NCBI RefSeq assembly: GCF_036245865.1 | Contig: NZ_BTTW01000001.1 | Coordinates: 1,364,001 to 1,428,000, forward strand | DNA length: 64,000 nucleotides | Source: Corallococcus caeni | GTDB taxonomy: Bacteria > Myxococcota > Myxococcia > Myxococcales > Myxococcaceae | Direction: 5' to 3' | Shown here: positions 35,973-47,475 of the stretch, in pieces | Layout of the letters: every line of letters begins with the position of its first letter | Position numbering within the stretch: the stretch's first letter is position 1 | The notes under the pieces: model-generated | Databases searched by the model: none | Seen by the model: only the letters and a program-made list of their open reading frames with translations | What the model was told of the DNA's origin: nothing | Translations under genes and position numbers: made by a program

Positions 35973-38540
35973 ATGACCCCCAGCCCCTCACCGGCCCCGG
36001 ATTACCGGAGCCTGTTCGAAGCCTCGCCCAACCCGTACCTGGTGCTGACGCCGGGGTTCGTCATCGTCGCGGTGACGGATTCGTACCTGCGCGCCACGGG
36101 GACGCGGCGCGAGGACATCCTGGGCCGCCACATCTTCGACGTCTTCCCGGACAATCCCCAGGAGGTGGGGGCCAGCGGAGTGACCAACCTGCGCGCGTCG
36201 CTGGAGCGCGTGGTGAAGACGGGCGCCCCGGACGCGATGGCGGTCCAGAAGTACGACATCCCCCGGCGCCAGCAGGCCGACGGAAGCTTCGAGCTGCGCT
36301 ACTGGAGCCCGCTGAACACCCCGGTGTTCGGCGAGGACGGCACGCTGCGCCACATCATCCACCGCGTGGAGGACGTCACCGACTTCATCCACCGGAAGCA
36401 CCCGGATGACGAGCAGAGCCGCCAGCACGCCGCGCTCCGCGCCCGCGCGGATGAGATGGAGGGGGAAATCTTCCGGCGCGCCCAGCAGATTCAAGAGGCC
36501 AACCAGCAGCTGCGCGTGGCGAACGAGCAACTGGGGGAGCTGGACCGGCTCAAGTCGGAGTTCTTCGCCAACGTCAGCCACGAGTTCCGCACGCCGCTGA
36601 CGCTGATGCTGGGCCCCACGGAGGACCTGCTCGCGGGCCGCGCGGGCCCGCTGTCGGACGAGGTCCGCAAGGAGATGGAGCGGGTGCACCGCAACGCCGG
36701 GCGCCTGCTCAAGCTGGTGAACGCGCTCCTGGACCTGTCCAAGCTGGAGGCGGGCCCCAAGGAGGAGCGCTTCGTGCCCGCGGACCTGTCCGCGCTGACG
36801 AAGGACGCGGCCGCCAGCTTCCGCTCCGCCATGGAGCGCGCGGGCCTGAAGCTCACGGTGGACTGCCCGCCCCTGTCCCAGCCCGTCTACGTGGCGCCGG
36901 ACCTGTGGGAGCAGATCGTCCTCAACCTCATCTCCAACGCGTTCAAGTTCACGCTCCAGGGCGGCGTCACGCTGCGCCTGCGCGAGTCCGGTCAGCGGGT
37001 GACGCTGGAGGTGGAGGACACCGGCGCGGGCATCCCCGCGCACGAACTGCCCCGCCTCTTCGAGCGCTTCCACCGCGTGCCGGGCTCGCCGTCGCGCACG
37101 GTGGAGGGCAGCGGCATCGGGCTCGCGCTGGTGCAGGAGTTCGCCCGGCTGCACGGCGGCGCCGTGTCCGCGCGCAGCACGGAGGGCGAAGGCAGCGTCT
37201 TCACCGTGGAGCTGCCCCTGGGCCACGCGCACCTGCCCCCGGAGCGCATCCGCACCACCGCCCGGCCGCGCTCCGCGGCGCGCGAGGCCACGTCGGCCTA
37301 CGTGGAGGAAGCGCTGCTGTGGAGCGCCACCAAGCCCAAGGACCGCACGCAGTCCTCGCACCAGCACCCGCCGTCCGCGAACGGCCACGACGCGGCCCCG
37401 TCGCCGCCACGCGCGCGAATCCTGCTCGTGGACGACAACCGGGACATGCGCGACTACATCCAGCGCGTGCTCTCCCCCGAATACGAGGTGGAGGCGGTGA
37501 CGGATGGCCTGAAGGGCCTGGAGTCCGCGCTGGCCCGGCCCCCGGACCTGGTGCTGTCGGACGTGATGATGCCGAAGCTGGACGGCATGGGCCTGCTGAA
37601 GGCCCTGCGCGCCGCGCCCACCACGCGCGAGCTGCCCATCCTGCTGCTGTCCGCGAAGGCCGGTGAAGAGGCCACGGTGCAGGGCCTGACGTCCGGCGCG
37701 GATGACTACCTGGTGAAGCCCTTCTCCGCGGGCGAGCTGCTCGCGCGCATCGCGTCCAACCTGAAGCTCGCGCGGATGCGCGGGGAGATGGCCGACGAGC
37801 GCGCCCGCGCGGAAGGGCTGGCCCAGGCGCTGCGCGCCCGGGATGACTTCCTCTCCGTGGCGGCGCACGAGCTGCGCACGCCGCTGGCGGCCTTCCAGCT
37901 GAACCTGGAGCTGGTGGAGCGCGGCCTGGGCCGGGACGCGCCGCCCAAGGCGCTGGAGCGCCTGAAGCAGGCCCGGTCCTTCATCCGGCGGCTGGCCATG
38001 CTCGTGGACGTGCTGATGGACGTGTCGCAGATCACCAGCGGCCGGCTGAAGCTCACCCGCACGGACGTGGACCTGGGCGACCTGCTGGTGGAGGTGACGC
38101 GCTTCGCGGAAGAAGAAGCCCGCCGCGACGGCACGCCGCTCACCGTGGACGTGAAGGGCCCGGTGCTGGGCACCTTCGACCCGTCACGCATCTCGCAGGT
38201 GGTGCACAACCTGGTCGCCAACGCGCTGAAGTTCGGCCGGGGGCGCCCGGTGGACGTGACGCTGCAGCCGGACGGAGAGGTGGTGCGCCTGTCCGTGGTG
38301 GACCACGGCATCGGCATCAAGCCGGAGGACCGCGAGCGCATCTTCGAGCGCTTCGAGCGCGCCGTGTCCTCGCACCACTACGGCGGCCTGGGCCTGGGGC
38401 TCTGGGTGTCGCGCCAGGTGGTGGAGGCGCACCAGGGCCGCATCGACGTGGAGGACACGCCGGGCGGCGGCACCACCTTCCGCGTGACGCTGCCGTTGAG
38501 GGACCCGCCGGTGGACGCGACCGGCGGCCTGCCCAGCTGA
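35973..38540 (+). CDS. Hybrid sensor kinase with two histidine kinase cores (PAS-HK-REC-HK)
   Basis: 855 aa from ATG 35973, with GAGG upstream; a GTG directly before it is possible. Order: PAS domain (about 8-125), a short coiled coil, first HisKA with SHEFRTPLT (His near 203) and HATPase with NLISNAFKF, DTGAGIP and GSGIGLALV (to about 415), a disordered linker, a receiver domain with LLVDDNRDM and phospho-acceptor Asp near 530 (SDVMMPKLDG) and KPF Lys, then a second HisKA with AHELRTPLA (His near 632) and HATPase with NLVANALKFG, DHGIGIKPED and GLGLGLWVS. No membrane helix, so it is cytoplasmic. No partner response regulator is adjacent. Both kinase cores look intact. Confidence 0.95.
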   Translation: MTPSPSPAPDYRSLFEASPNPYLVLTPGFVIVAVTDSYLRATGTRREDILGRHIFDVFPDNPQEVGASGVTNLRASLERVVKTGAPDAMAVQKYDIPRRQQADGSFELRYWSPLNTPVFGEDGTLRHIIHRVEDVTDFIHRKHPDDEQSRQHAALRARADEMEGEIFRRAQQIQEANQQLRVANEQLGELDRLKSEFFANVSHEFRTPLTLMLGPTEDLLAGRAGPLSDEVRKEMERVHRNAGRLLKLVNALLDLSKLEAGPKEERFVPADLSALTKDAAASFRSAMERAGLKLTVDCPPLSQPVYVAPDLWEQIVLNLISNAFKFTLQGGVTLRLRESGQRVTLEVEDTGAGIPAHELPRLFERFHRVPGSPSRTVEGSGIGLALVQEFARLHGGAVSARSTEGEGSVFTVELPLGHAHLPPERIRTTARPRSAAREATSAYVEEALLWSATKPKDRTQSSHQHPPSANGHDAAPSPPRARILLVDDNRDMRDYIQRVLSPEYEVEAVTDGLKGLESALARPPDLVLSDVMMPKLDGMGLLKALRAAPTTRELPILLLSAKAGEEATVQGLTSGADDYLVKPFSAGELLARIASNLKLARMRGEMADERARAEGLAQALRARDDFLSVAAHELRTPLAAFQLNLELVERGLGRDAPPKALERLKQARSFIRRLAMLVDVLMDVSQITSGRLKLTRTDVDLGDLLVEVTRFAEEEARRDGTPLTVDVKGPVLGTFDPSRISQVVHNLVANALKFGRGRPVDVTLQPDGEVVRLSVVDHGIGIKPEDRERIFERFERAVSSHHYGGLGLGLWVSRQVVEAHQGRIDVEDTPGGGTTFRVTLPLRDPPVDATGGLPS

Positions 38541-38553
38541 ACCGCGCCGCGCG

Positions 38554-38874
38554 CTACTGGCAGGCGGCGGCGCAGCGCGCGTTGCGGCACGTCGGGATGC
38601 AGCGGCCGCAGTCCACGCTGTTGGGGGGACACGTGCCGTCACACCGCACGCCGGAGCAGTTCGGCCCCTCGTCGCGGTGGGTGATGGCGGTGCCCTCGCC
38701 GCAGCACGCGTTCGCCACGCAGTCCGAGTCGTCGTAGCAGACCTGGCTGGAGAGCACCGGCGGGGTGTCCTCCAGCGGCAGGTCCTCCACCCCGATGTCG
38801 CACCCGGCCAGGAATCCCAGGGCGAGGCCCGCGACAGCGCGGGCGACATGACACAGGAGGCGGGCACGACGCAT
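38554..38874 (-). CDS. Cysteine-rich lipoprotein
   Basis: 106 aa from ATG 38874. Signal peptide with lipobox FLAGC near residue 25, then an acidic linker and a C-terminal half with twelve cysteines (VCYDDSDC, ACC, NC, RC, TC, DCGRC, TC, RC, AC) in about 60 residues. This fits a disulphide-knotted or EGF/dickkopf-like surface domain, a pattern frequent in myxobacterial lipoproteins. Convergent with the hybrid kinase (13 nt) and 25 nt upstream of the rho stop side. Function unknown. Confidence 0.8.
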   Translation of the reverse strand: MRRARLLCHVARAVAGLALGFLAGCDIGVEDLPLEDTPPVLSSQVCYDDSDCVANACCGEGTAITHRDEGPNCSGVRCDGTCPPNSVDCGRCIPTCRNARCAAACQ

Positions 38875-38899
38875 ATGGGGCTCCTTGGGCCGGAGGTGA

Positions 38900-40516
38900 C
38901 TACCGGTTCATCGAGCCCAGGAACTCCGCGTTCGCCGCCGTCGGACGCATGTGCTTGAGCACGAACTCCATCGCGTCGATGGGGGTGAACGGGTGGAGCA
39001 CCTGGCGCAACGCCGTAATGCGCACCAGGTCCGCCTGAGACAAGAGGAGTTCCTCCTTGCGGGTGCCGGATTTGTTGATGTCGAGCGTTGGGAAGATGCG
39101 CTTCTCCATCAACTTCCGGTCCAGGACGATTTCGGAGTTACCCGTGCCCTTGAACTCCTCGAAAATCACTTCATCCATGCGGCTGCCGGTGTCGATGAGC
39201 GCCGTGCCGATGATGGTGAGGCTGCCGCCCTCCTCGATGTTGCGGGCCGCGCCGAAGAAGCGCTTGGGCTTGTGGAGCGCGTTGGCGTCCACGCCGCCGG
39301 AGAGGATCTTTCCGGACGCCGGCACCACCGTGTTGTAGGCGCGCGCCAGACGGGTGATGGAGTCCAGCAGGATGCAGACGTCGTACTTCTGCTCGACCAG
39401 GCGCTTGGCCTTGTCGATGACCATCTCCGCCACCTGCACGTGGCGCGTGGCGGGCTCGTCGAAGGTGGAGGACACCACCTCGCCTCGCACGCTGCGCTCC
39501 ATGTCCGTCACCTCCTCCGGGCGCTCGTCCACGAGCAGAACGATGAGGTAGACGTCCGGGTGGTTGCGGCTGATGGCGTGCGCGATGTTCTGCAGCAGCA
39601 CCGTCTTGCCGGCCTTCGGGGGCGCCACGATGAGGCAGCGCTGGCCCAGGCCGATGGGGCAGAACATGTCGATGATGCGCGTCGTCATCTCCGACGACTC
39701 GTGCTCCAGCTTGAGCTTGCGCGTCGGATAGAGCGGCGTGAGGTTGTCGAACAGGATGCGCTCGCGCGCCGCGTCCGACATGGGGTCCGCGAAGTTGACC
39801 TTGTCCACCTTCTGCAGCGCGAAGAAGCGCTCGCCCTCGCGGGGCTGGCGGATGGGGCCCGTCACCGTGTCGCCGGGCCGCAGGTTGAAGCGGCGCACCT
39901 GCGACGGCGACACGTAGATGTCGTCCGGGGACGGCTGGTAGTCGCTGTCCGCGCTGCGCAGGAAGCCGAAGCCGTCGCTCAACAGCTCCAGCACGCCCTC
40001 CGCGTGGACCTCGAAGCGCTTGTCGGCGATGCCGCCCAGGAGCGCGAAGATGAGGTCCTGCTTCTTGAGTCCCTGGTAGCCCTCGATGCCCGTGTCGTGG
40101 GCCATCTTCGCCAGGTCCACGATCTTCATCCGCTTCAGGTCATTGAGCTTGATGACCTGCATCGGGGTGCCGTCGCGCTCGACCTCCGTGATGGCGGGGC
40201 CTTCCGCGGACTCCTGCGGGGCGGCCGGAGCGGCCTCCTCGGCGTGCGGCTCCTCTTCCGTGCCGCGCAGCTCCTGGAGCTCGTCGTCGCGCACCGGGCG
40301 GGAGATGGGCGTGAGCACCGGACGGGGCGCCTCCGCGGCGACCTCGGGGGCCTCGGCCTCCTCGGCGGGAGCCTCTTCCCGACGGGCGGGCGCACGGCGC
40401 GAGCGGGGCGCGGGCTTCTCCGCCTCCTTCGCGGCCGCGCGCTTGCGGCGGGGCTTCTCCTCCGCGGTGAAAGCGGGCTCGACTACCTTCTCTCGGGGGG
40501 AACGGGCTTTGGCCAT
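38900..40516 (-). CDS. rho: Transcription termination factor Rho with long N-terminal extension
   Basis: RNA-dependent ATPase hexamer that terminates transcription. 538 aa from ATG 40516, versus about 420 in E. coli. The first 115 residues are a Glu/Ala/Arg/Pro-rich low-complexity extension. The Rho N-domain starts near 119 ([14 protein letters not shown]), followed by the primary RNA-binding cold-shock-like domain ([24 protein letters not shown]). Walker A is APPKAGKT with Lys near 304; Walker B is [16 protein letters not shown]; the Q-loop/R-loop region is [29 protein letters not shown]. Monocistronic with a long leader; divergent from ligA. Confidence 0.97.
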   Translation of the reverse strand: MAKARSPREKVVEPAFTAEEKPRRKRAAAKEAEKPAPRSRRAPARREEAPAEEAEAPEVAAEAPRPVLTPISRPVRDDELQELRGTEEEPHAEEAAPAAPQESAEGPAITEVERDGTPMQVIKLNDLKRMKIVDLAKMAHDTGIEGYQGLKKQDLIFALLGGIADKRFEVHAEGVLELLSDGFGFLRSADSDYQPSPDDIYVSPSQVRRFNLRPGDTVTGPIRQPREGERFFALQKVDKVNFADPMSDAARERILFDNLTPLYPTRKLKLEHESSEMTTRIIDMFCPIGLGQRCLIVAPPKAGKTVLLQNIAHAISRNHPDVYLIVLLVDERPEEVTDMERSVRGEVVSSTFDEPATRHVQVAEMVIDKAKRLVEQKYDVCILLDSITRLARAYNTVVPASGKILSGGVDANALHKPKRFFGAARNIEEGGSLTIIGTALIDTGSRMDEVIFEEFKGTGNSEIVLDRKLMEKRIFPTLDINKSGTRKEELLLSQADLVRITALRQVLHPFTPIDAMEFVLKHMRPTAANAEFLGSMNR

Positions 40517-43036
<2,520 letters not shown>

Positions 43037-43046
43037 GGCCAGAGGC

Positions 43047-43334
43047 ATGAGCACGCAGCGCCGGGCGACCCTGCGCATCCAGGGCACGGTCCAGGGCGTC
43101 TCCTACCGGGAGAGCGCCCGCCAGGAGGCGCTGCGTCTTGGCCTTTCAGGCTGGGTGCGCAACCGGAGCGACGGCTCCGTGGAGGCCACGGTGGAAGGCG
43201 AACCGGGCGCGCTGGAAGACTTCATCCGCTGGTGTCACTCGGGTCCCCGCCTGGCGCGCGTCACGGACGTGGCGCGCAGCGACGGCGGGGCCACTGGCGA
43301 ATTCCGCACCTTCACGGTGGAGCGCACATCATGA
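43047..43334 (+). CDS. acyP: Acylphosphatase
   Basis: 95 aa, the normal size. Hydrolyses carboxyl-phosphate bonds of small acyl phosphates. [19 protein letters not shown] contains the phosphate loop and catalytic Arg, and [17 protein letters not shown] contains the catalytic Asn. ATG 10 nt after ligA; its stop overlaps the next start as ATGA, so ligA-acyP-DUF3052 form one unit. Confidence 0.95.
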   Translation: MSTQRRATLRIQGTVQGVSYRESARQEALRLGLSGWVRNRSDGSVEATVEGEPGALEDFIRWCHSGPRLARVTDVARSDGGATGEFRTFTVERTS

Positions 43335-43774
43335 CGCCCTACGCCCTGGCTTCCCTGCCGGCCATGCTGGGCATCCGGTCCGGCACCAAGGTTTCCGTCA
43401 TCAACCCCCCGCGGGGCTTCGTGCAGAAGCTCAACCCGCTGCCGGACGGGGTGGAGTTCCTCGTCACGGCCCAGACGGGGCTGGACGTCATCCTCTTCTT
43501 CACCTCCGACGCCACGGAGCTGGTGCAGCGGCTGCCCGCGCTGTCGCGCGCCACCACCCTCAACGGCGGCATCTGGGTCTGCTGGCCCGCCGGCGAGGGC
43601 GTGAAGACGCGCCTGTCCGAGGACTTCGTGCGCCAGGCGGCGCTCGACATCGGCCTCGTGGACAACAAGATCTGCATCATCGACGAGACCTGGACCGGCC
43701 TGCGGCTGGTGCGCCGTCCGCGCGGCAAGCTGGACAAGCCGGAGGGGCGCAAGCAGGCCCCCGCCCAGGCCTGA
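43331..43774 (+). CDS. DUF3052-like small protein
   Basis: 147 aa from ATG 43331, overlapping the acyP stop by 4 nt. A compact alpha/beta protein with [41 protein letters not shown] and [51 protein letters not shown]; this pattern matches DUF3052/YdeI-like proteins as I remember them. No signal or catalytic residues are obvious. Function unknown; cotranscription with ligA and acyP is likely but may only be for convenience. Confidence 0.8.
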   Translation: MTPYALASLPAMLGIRSGTKVSVINPPRGFVQKLNPLPDGVEFLVTAQTGLDVILFFTSDATELVQRLPALSRATTLNGGIWVCWPAGEGVKTRLSEDFVRQAALDIGLVDNKICIIDETWTGLRLVRRPRGKLDKPEGRKQAPAQA

Positions 43775-43802
43775 ACGTCCGTTTCCGAGCGCCCGTACGC
43801 CC

Positions 43803-43822
43803 GGAGGGCGGGCCCGCCCTCC
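43803..43822. terminator. 20-bp perfect palindrome after the ligA operon
   Basis: GGAGGGCGGG followed immediately by CCCGCCCTCC, a perfect palindrome 28 nt after the DUF3052-like stop. It can form a very G+C-rich stem in RNA and probably ends the ligA-acyP-DUF3052 transcript. A cruciform or protein site is also possible. Confidence 0.55.
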
Positions 43823-44348
43823 ATCTGCCCGACAGTGGATGAACGGGTGCATCGGGCCTTTACACACCTGGAGGGGCGTGGAAAACTCTCCGTGTTTCTG
43901 GGCGGTTGTGTGACGCCCCGCGTTGGCGGGACATCAGGCCCAGGCAGGAATTTCGACGGGTTGCGCTTCCGGTTTCCTCCGGACGTCCCTGCTGCTCCGG
44001 GGCCCCCAGACGCCCCCCCAAGGTGGCCCACGAACGGGCACCGACCGGGTGTGGAAGAGGGGGCGGACGGCACGGGCGTGGTGGGAGCCTCGAGCGCGTG
44101 AAGAGAAGCAGCCCCGCCCGGCACGGTGCCGGTCGCAATGCGGGGCGACGTGAACTCGGAGGAGCAGGCGGCGATGTCCTCGGCCCCCACCCAGGCGATG
44201 CGTTCTCCCTCCGGGTCATCCGGAAGGCGTCCACACGCCGGAGGGCCACTGGCCGCCTCTCCCCTCGCGGCGTGCTCGGAGGTGTGGCGTCTCGCCGCCT
44301 CCCGTCCGGTGAGGTCCCCCCTACCGCGCGCGCTACCAGGATTCATCC
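43823..44348 (+). other. Long leader region before the RNase E/G gene, no gene seen
   Basis: 526 nt with no frame showing sensible codon use, start and ribosome binding site. It holds scattered inverted repeats (for example CCGGCACGGTGCCGG at about 44118-44132). A TTTACA at 43859 has no matching -10. Since rne-type genes are often feedback-regulated through a long structured 5' leader, this may be one, but the promoter could not be placed. Confidence 0.45.
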
Positions 44349-47027
44349 ATGAGCAGTGTGCTCGTCATCAACGCCGCGGGTCGGGAGACCCGGGTAGCCC
44401 TCGTCGAGGGCGGCCATATCGCGGAGTTCTACCTCGAGCGTAAGAAGGACAAGGGCGTCGTCGGAAACATCTACAAGGGGCGCGTCGTCCGGGTCCTCCC
44501 GGGCATGCAGGCGGCCTTTGTCGACATCGGGTTGGAGAAGGCCGCCTTCCTGTATGTCAGCGACGTCGTCTACGACCCGGACTTCGCCCGCGCGCAATTC
44601 GAGCTGACCGAGGGCGAGCACGAGGACGCCCCGGAGGTCCCCACCGAGTCCGAGGCCGACGCGGTGGAGCTCGCCGCCGCCACGGTCCCGGACGCCACGC
44701 ACGCCCTGCCCGCCGGCACGGAAGCGCCCCAGGCCCACCCGGAGCCGGTGCTGGCCCATGACGGCGCGCTGGCCCTGGACGTCCAGGCCCACGCCGCCCC
44801 CCAGGGTGGGGCCCCTGAAGCGTCGGAGGTCGCGTCGCACGAGGCCGTGAAGCCGGCCCCGGAAGCCGCCCCGGCGCCGCGGCAGGAGGCCCAGGCCGCG
44901 TCCGAGCCCACCGAGCCCACGGTCTCCATGGAGGCCCCGGCCGAAGGCGCCGCGCAAGAGCCCCAGGTCGCGGTGTCCACCGCCGCCGTGGCGGTGCCGC
45001 TGACGGAGAACGGCACGCCCGAAGTGGAAGCCCCCGCGGTGGTGCAGGAGACGCCCGCGGAGCACGCCACCGCCTCCGCCCTCGCCGAGTCCGGCGCGGC
45101 GCCCACGACGGACGGCGCCGCCGAGCCGCCGCCGCACGCGGCCGCCCTGGGTGAACTCATCCCCTCCCCCGCCGCGGAGTCCGCCCGTCCCGCCGAGGTG
45201 TCCGGCGAGCGCCGCACGCCGCGCGAGGCGCGGGAGGCCCGCGAGCCGCGCAACCGGGAGGGCCGCGAGAAGGACAAGGACAAGCGCCGCCAGGAGCCGC
45301 CCCGCCGCGAGAAGCGCGACGAGGAGAAGGAGAAGCCCAAGCAGCGCAAGACGGACAAGATTGAAGACCTGCTGAAGGTGGGCCAGGAGGTGGTGGTCCA
45401 GATTTCCAAGGACCCCATCGGCACGAAGGGCGCGCGGCTCACGTCGCACATCTCCATCCCCGGCCGTCACCTGGTGTTCATGCCCACGGTGGACCACGTG
45501 GGCATCAGCCGCCGCATCTCCAACGAGAAGGAGCGCCGCCGGCTGCGTGAAATCGTGGACCGGCTGCGGCCGCCCGGCACGGGCTTCATCGTGCGCACCG
45601 TGGCGGAGAACGTTCCCCAGGAGAAGCTGGAGAGCGACATCCGGTTCCTCATCGAGGTGTGGAACCAGGTGGTGCGCCGCAACGAGAAGCGCGGCGGACC
45701 GGGCCTGCTGCACCCGGACCTGGACCTCATCCTGCGCGCCACGCGCGACCTGTTCGCCCACGACGTGGAGAAGCTCGTCGTGGACGACGCGGAGGAGTAC
45801 GAGCGCATCCAGGGCTTCGTCACCGCGCAGGACCCGGCGCTGCGCGACCGCGTGGTGCTGCATGAAACCGACGAGCCCGTCTTCGACGCCTACGGCATCG
45901 AGCAGGAGCTGCAGCGCGCCACCCAGCGCAAGGTGTGGCTGAAGAGCGGCGGCTACCTCATCATCGACCAGGCGGAGGCGCTCACCGCCATCGACGTCAA
46001 CTCGGGCCGCTACGTCGGAAAGAAGAGCCTCGAGGAGACCATCACCAAGATCAACGTCGAGGCGGCCAAGGAGATCGTCTACCAGCTCCGGCTGCGCAAC
46101 ATCGGCGGCATCATCATCTGCGACTTCATCGACATGGAGAAGGCGCAGAACCGCGACAAGGTCTTCAAGTCGCTGCAGGAAGCGCTGGGCCGCGACAAGG
46201 CCAAGACGAACGTGCTGCGCATCTCCGAGCTGGGCCTGGTGGAGATGACGCGCAAGCGCGTGCGCGAGTCCATTGGCCGCGTGCTGCACGAGGACTGCCC
46301 GTACTGCGACGGCAAGGGCTTCGTGAAGACGGCGACCACGGTCGCGTACGAGATCTTCCGGGAGATCCGCCGCGAGGCGCCGGGCTACAAGGACTCCACG
46401 CTCGTCATCAACTGCAACGCGGAGGTCGCGCGGCTCCTGCAGGGCGAGGAGCGCAACGAGCTGCGGCACCTGATGGACCGCTACAACAAGTCCATCCAGG
46501 TGAAGGCGCAGCAGAACTACCACCGCGAGCAGTACGACATCTACGGCCGGTCGGCCACGGGCCCCGAGCACAAGGTGGCCTCGTCGCCGGGCTCCGGTGA
46601 CGGCGAGCTGGCGATGCAGCAGCGCCGTCCGGAGAGCACCTACGGAGGCCGTCAGGAACAGGGCCGCCGTGGCGGCGGCCGGGACCGCGACCGTGAGCGT
46701 GGCGGCGGAGAGAACCGGGGCGGTGGCGAGAACCGTGGCGGTGCTGAGCGCGGCGGGGAACGCGGAGGCGAGCGCGGCGGCGGAGACCGTCGCGAGGGCC
46801 GGCGTCCGGAGCGCGGCGGCGAGCGCGGCGGTGACCGCAACCGGGGTGGAGACCGCGAGCGTCGCGGCGGCGAGAACCGCGGTGGCGAGCGTGGAGAGCG
46901 GTCCGAGCGCGGCGAGCGCGGGGGCGGCTCCGGCGGAGGCAACAACGGTGGCGGGGGTGGCAGCGCGCCTCCCGCGGCATCCGGCGGGGGCTCGTCCGAG
47001 CCGTCCGGCGGGGGCAGCGAAGCCTGA
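44349..47027 (+). CDS. rng: RNase E/G family endoribonuclease with S1-domain insertion and RGG-like tail
   Basis: 892 aa, ATG. Single-strand-specific endoribonuclease for mRNA turnover and rRNA/tRNA maturation. The N-terminal half of the S1 domain (NIYKGRVVRVLPGMQAAFVDIG) ends near residue 82 and the second half resumes near 334 (KTDKIEDLLKVGQEVVVQI); between them is a roughly 250-residue Ala/Glu/Pro-rich, then Arg/Lys/Glu-rich insertion. The DNase I-like catalytic Asp pair is Asp549 (LTAIDVNSGRY) and Asp592 (CDFIDME), with the same 43-residue spacing as E. coli Asp303/Asp346. The Zn-link is CPYC (Cys650, Cys653). The last 130 residues are Gly/Arg/Glu-rich RGGEN-type repeats. The family call is certain; Rne versus Rng naming is not. 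Confidence 0.95.
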   Translation: MSSVLVINAAGRETRVALVEGGHIAEFYLERKKDKGVVGNIYKGRVVRVLPGMQAAFVDIGLEKAAFLYVSDVVYDPDFARAQFELTEGEHEDAPEVPTESEADAVELAAATVPDATHALPAGTEAPQAHPEPVLAHDGALALDVQAHAAPQGGAPEASEVASHEAVKPAPEAAPAPRQEAQAASEPTEPTVSMEAPAEGAAQEPQVAVSTAAVAVPLTENGTPEVEAPAVVQETPAEHATASALAESGAAPTTDGAAEPPPHAAALGELIPSPAAESARPAEVSGERRTPREAREAREPRNREGREKDKDKRRQEPPRREKRDEEKEKPKQRKTDKIEDLLKVGQEVVVQISKDPIGTKGARLTSHISIPGRHLVFMPTVDHVGISRRISNEKERRRLREIVDRLRPPGTGFIVRTVAENVPQEKLESDIRFLIEVWNQVVRRNEKRGGPGLLHPDLDLILRATRDLFAHDVEKLVVDDAEEYERIQGFVTAQDPALRDRVVLHETDEPVFDAYGIEQELQRATQRKVWLKSGGYLIIDQAEALTAIDVNSGRYVGKKSLEETITKINVEAAKEIVYQLRLRNIGGIIICDFIDMEKAQNRDKVFKSLQEALGRDKAKTNVLRISELGLVEMTRKRVRESIGRVLHEDCPYCDGKGFVKTATTVAYEIFREIRREAPGYKDSTLVINCNAEVARLLQGEERNELRHLMDRYNKSIQVKAQQNYHREQYDIYGRSATGPEHKVASSPGSGDGELAMQQRRPESTYGGRQEQGRRGGGRDRDRERGGGENRGGGENRGGAERGGERGGERGGGDRREGRRPERGGERGGDRNRGGDRERRGGENRGGERGERSERGERGGGSGGGNNGGGGGSAPPAASGGGSSEPSGGGSEA

Positions 47028-47057
47028 AGCCCTTGATTCCGGTTCGTGAGTGACAGC

Positions 47058-47092
47058 GAAGGCCCGGTGGGTGCGAACCCCGCCGGGCCTTC
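47058..47092 (+). terminator. Rho-independent-like terminator after the RNase E/G gene
   Basis: Perfect 10-bp stem GAAGGCCCGG (47058-47067) / CCGGGCCTTC (47083-47092) with a 15-nt loop, 31 nt after the stop. Followed by TGCATTGG rather than a full T-run. Confidence 0.7.
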
Positions 47093-47475
47093 TGCATTGG
47101 ACCCTGGGTACCAGCCCGCATCGGCTCGCGCGTGGGTCCGTGAAGGCTCGCGGAGGCGGGAGTGGGCGCGTTCCGAGGGGTGTCCCGTCCGCACGGAGGT
47201 GCACCCAGGACTTCACGCTCCCCGGTCTCCCGCATGGTGACCAGCCAGGCGGGCGAGGTCGTGAAGCGGGTGACAACGTCCGCTGCATCGGGGCGGGCGG
47301 GCTGGTTCCCTGGGGCCGAGTTTGGCTACGGTGGCACTTCCACACCGGGGGCGCGTCATCCACCCCTGGGCCCATCTGAATCGCCTGGGATGAACCGCTC
47401 GCCTCCGCGCCCTCGCACGCTCCTGGACTCCCGCGCCCTGGCCGCACCGGGCTGGAAGCACGCCAGGAGGGAGCC
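47093..47475 (+). other. Intergenic region before the YihY-family gene
   Basis: 383 nt between the terminator and the GTG of the next gene. Short frames here lack ribosome binding sites and codon bias. The last 12 nt carry AGGAGGGAGCC, the ribosome binding site of the next gene. No promoter could be assigned with confidence. Confidence 0.5.

Noticed and set aside
43859-43887. TTTACA as a -35 element for the RNase E/G gene
   Set aside because: The hexamer 17 nt downstream reads AAAACT, not a credible -10.
43835-44101. Small open frames in the leader of the RNase E/G gene
   Set aside because: No ribosome binding site, no codon bias and overlapping frames on both strands.
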